Positions 6,870-7,569 of a stretch of 7,569 nucleotides of DNA are shown one piece after another. The translations under genes were made by a program, and so were the position numbers. The DNA lies in the NCBI GenBank assembly GCA_031284185.1, contig JAITAJ010000183.1:1-7569 (forward strand). Direction: 5' to 3'. The notes under the pieces were generated by a model. That model was not told where the DNA came from. It saw only the letters and a program-made list of their open reading frames with translations, and did not search any database. The DNA is from Accumulibacter sp. (GTDB taxonomy: Bacteria; Pseudomonadota; Gammaproteobacteria; Burkholderiales; Rhodocyclaceae). The first letter of the stretch is position 1. Every line of letters starts with the position of its first letter.

Positions 6870-6903
6870 CTGTCTTCTGTCCTCTCAAAAATCTGTCTTC
6901 TGA
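6870..6903 (+). repeat. 34-bp CTGTCYT-type repeat module, another copy
   Basis: CTGTCTTCTGTCCTCTCAAA, then AAT, then CTGTCTTCTGA. It matches 7-40 on the same strand except for the trinucleotide and one C/T change. It follows directly on copy C of the 59-bp unit, so two partial copies lie back to back. Confidence 0.82.
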
Positions 6904-6917
6904 AACCCCTTGCATTG

Positions 6918-7108
6918 CCCGGTGGAATCTGATAAGGTCACGCATCGCCTTGGTTCGGAAGGCGGAAAAAAACGAAATTCCAGGGTTCCAAAGGGCAAAC
7001 AAAAGGCATAATCAGCCCGGTGGAATCCGATAAGCACGCACCGCCTTGAATCGGAAGGCAGAAGAAAAACGAAGTTTCAGGATTCCAAAGGGTAAACAGG
7101 AGCACAAC
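6918..7108. repeat. Two-copy tandem repeat of about 98 bp
   Basis: Unit 1 is 6918-7015 and unit 2 is 7016 to about 7108. Both open CCCGGTGGAATC and share GATAAG, CACGCA, CGCCTT, TCGGAAGGC, AAAAACGAA, TTCCAAAGGG and AAACA at matching offsets. By eye they are roughly 80 percent alike, with small indels. On the minus strand both keep a similar peptide-like reading (NPETSFFFCLP, and EPWNFVFFRLP), but the frame is interrupted and embedded in other repeats, so I do not call a gene. Confidence 0.8.
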
Positions 7109-7119
7109 CTTGAAGGGGG

Positions 7120-7153
7120 CAGACGATAGAAAAACCGGGCACCCGGTTTTCCA
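7120..7153 (+). repeat. 34-35 bp dispersed element, copy 2
   Basis: This is the second copy of the element at 6770-6804. Here the central bases make a much better palindrome (AAAACCGGG-CA-CCCGGTTTT), so this copy is the stronger hairpin. Confidence 0.7.
7131..7150. terminator. Terminator-like hairpin, bidirectional
   Basis: AAAACCGG (7131-7138), loop GCAC and CCGGTTTT (7143-7150) form a perfect 8-bp stem with T-runs on both strands, the classical shape of a small bidirectional intrinsic terminator. No gene ends close by, so it may simply be part of the dispersed element. Confidence 0.45.
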
Positions 7154-7160
7154 AAAATAT

Positions 7161-7175
7161 GACGACATAATCGTC
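7161..7175. other. Small hairpin next to the microsatellite
   Basis: GACGA-CATAA-TCGTC forms a 5-bp stem with a 5-nt loop, ending one base before the AAGC tract. It is short enough to be chance. Confidence 0.3.
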
Positions 7176-7176
7176 G

Positions 7177-7244
<68 letters not shown>

Positions 7245-7254
7245 GGTTCAGTAT

Positions 7255-7289
7255 ACAGAAGACAGAGAACAGAGGACAGAGGACAGAGC
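7255..7289 (+). repeat. Heptad array, five ACAGARR-type units
   Basis: ACAGAAG, ACAGAGA, ACAGAGG, ACAGAGG and ACAGAGC follow one another without gaps. This is the reverse complement of the CTGTCTT/CTGTCCT blocks that build the arrays at 1-136, 186-219 and 6832-6906, so the whole family seems to derive from one 7-bp word. Degenerate remnants (ACAGAAAACAAAAAACAG) follow at about 7322-7339. Confidence 0.85.
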
Positions 7290-7569
7290 GGACGAACCAG
7301 CCGCTCGGCGCCTTCTAAAAGACAGAAAACAAAAAACAGCCGTTCTCGCGCGGGATTCACCGCCAAGCCTAAGCGCCCCACCGCTTCCAGCCGCTTCACT
7401 CTCCAGCCGCTTCACCCCGCTCCCCTTCGTTTCCGCCGCCTTCCCGCCGCCGGGTTCCGGCGGTGCGTTCCGCTCGTCCTCTCCGGCCTCTCTTCCGTTT
7501 CACTCCTCCAGTTCTTCGTTCGCCTCTCCGATTCGGTTTCCCGGCCGCTCCATTCGCCGCTTCCGCCTT
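7290..7569. other. Non-coding, pyrimidine-rich tail
   Basis: I see no supportable gene here. From about 7380 the plus strand is strongly C/T-rich. A 14-bp sequence (TCCAGCCGCTTCAC) occurs at 7386-7399 and 7402-7415, a 16-bp period, and CGCTTC-like words recur. A perfect hairpin CCGCCGG-GTT-CCGGCGG lies at 7447-7463. The segment runs off the window, so it could be the edge of a larger repeat region. Confidence 0.5.

Noticed and set aside
6647..7033. Plus-strand 128-codon frame after the yvcK-like gene
   Set aside because: It consists of repeat units B and C and the first 98-bp unit; no domain or start signal supports it.

Overview
The window is GC-rich bacterial DNA. A set of housekeeping genes in the middle is flanked on both sides by unusual short-repeat DNA. 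The gene set suggests a betaproteobacterium, possibly of the Rhodocyclaceae type. The evidence is a dedicated DapC aminotransferase, a proteobacterial DapD/DapE pair and a PilU retraction ATPase, in the order dapC-dapD-pilU-dapE-prmB. The lineage is an inference from gene content and remembered gene order, not from a database search.

Layout. Positions 1-136 hold a 31-bp tandem array built from CTGTCCT/CTGTCTT-like blocks. Positions 161-219 hold a 59-bp repeat unit with a GC hairpin. A leftward operon runs from about 5550 down to 182: dapC (GTG start), dapD, pilU, dapE and prmB. Its spacing is tight: an 11-bp gap for dapC/dapD, 48 bp for dapD/pilU, a 17-bp overlap for pilU/dapE and an ATGA overlap for dapE/prmB. 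The last 12 codons and the stop of prmB lie inside the 59-bp repeat unit. A YvcK/CofD-like gene is transcribed rightward from the other side of a short divergent promoter region (5551-5641) and ends at 6631. A second 59-bp unit begins at the very next base.

The rest, 6632-7569 (938 bp), has no gene I can support. It holds an inverted pair of the 59-bp unit (6632-6690 and 6811-6868), further CTGTCYT blocks, two tandem copies of a roughly 98-bp repeat, two copies of a 34-35 bp terminator-like element, a perfect 17-copy AAGC microsatellite, a five-copy heptad array (ACAGARG type) and a pyrimidine-rich tail.

How the genes work together. DapD, DapC and DapE carry out three successive steps of the succinylase branch of diaminopimelate/lysine synthesis: succinylation of tetrahydrodipicolinate, transamination and desuccinylation. 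PilU powers type IV pilus retraction together with PilT, and PrmB methylates ribosomal protein L3; both appear to share the operon without sharing the pathway. The YvcK-like protein belongs to a family linked to cell-wall precursor and carbon-flux control, so having it divergent from diaminopimelate genes is suggestive only.

The most interesting signal is the repeat family. A composite hairpin unit sits in the same orientation directly at the 3' ends of two different genes, has supplied the stop codon of one of them, and also occurs as an inverted pair resembling a REPIN (paired REP elements).
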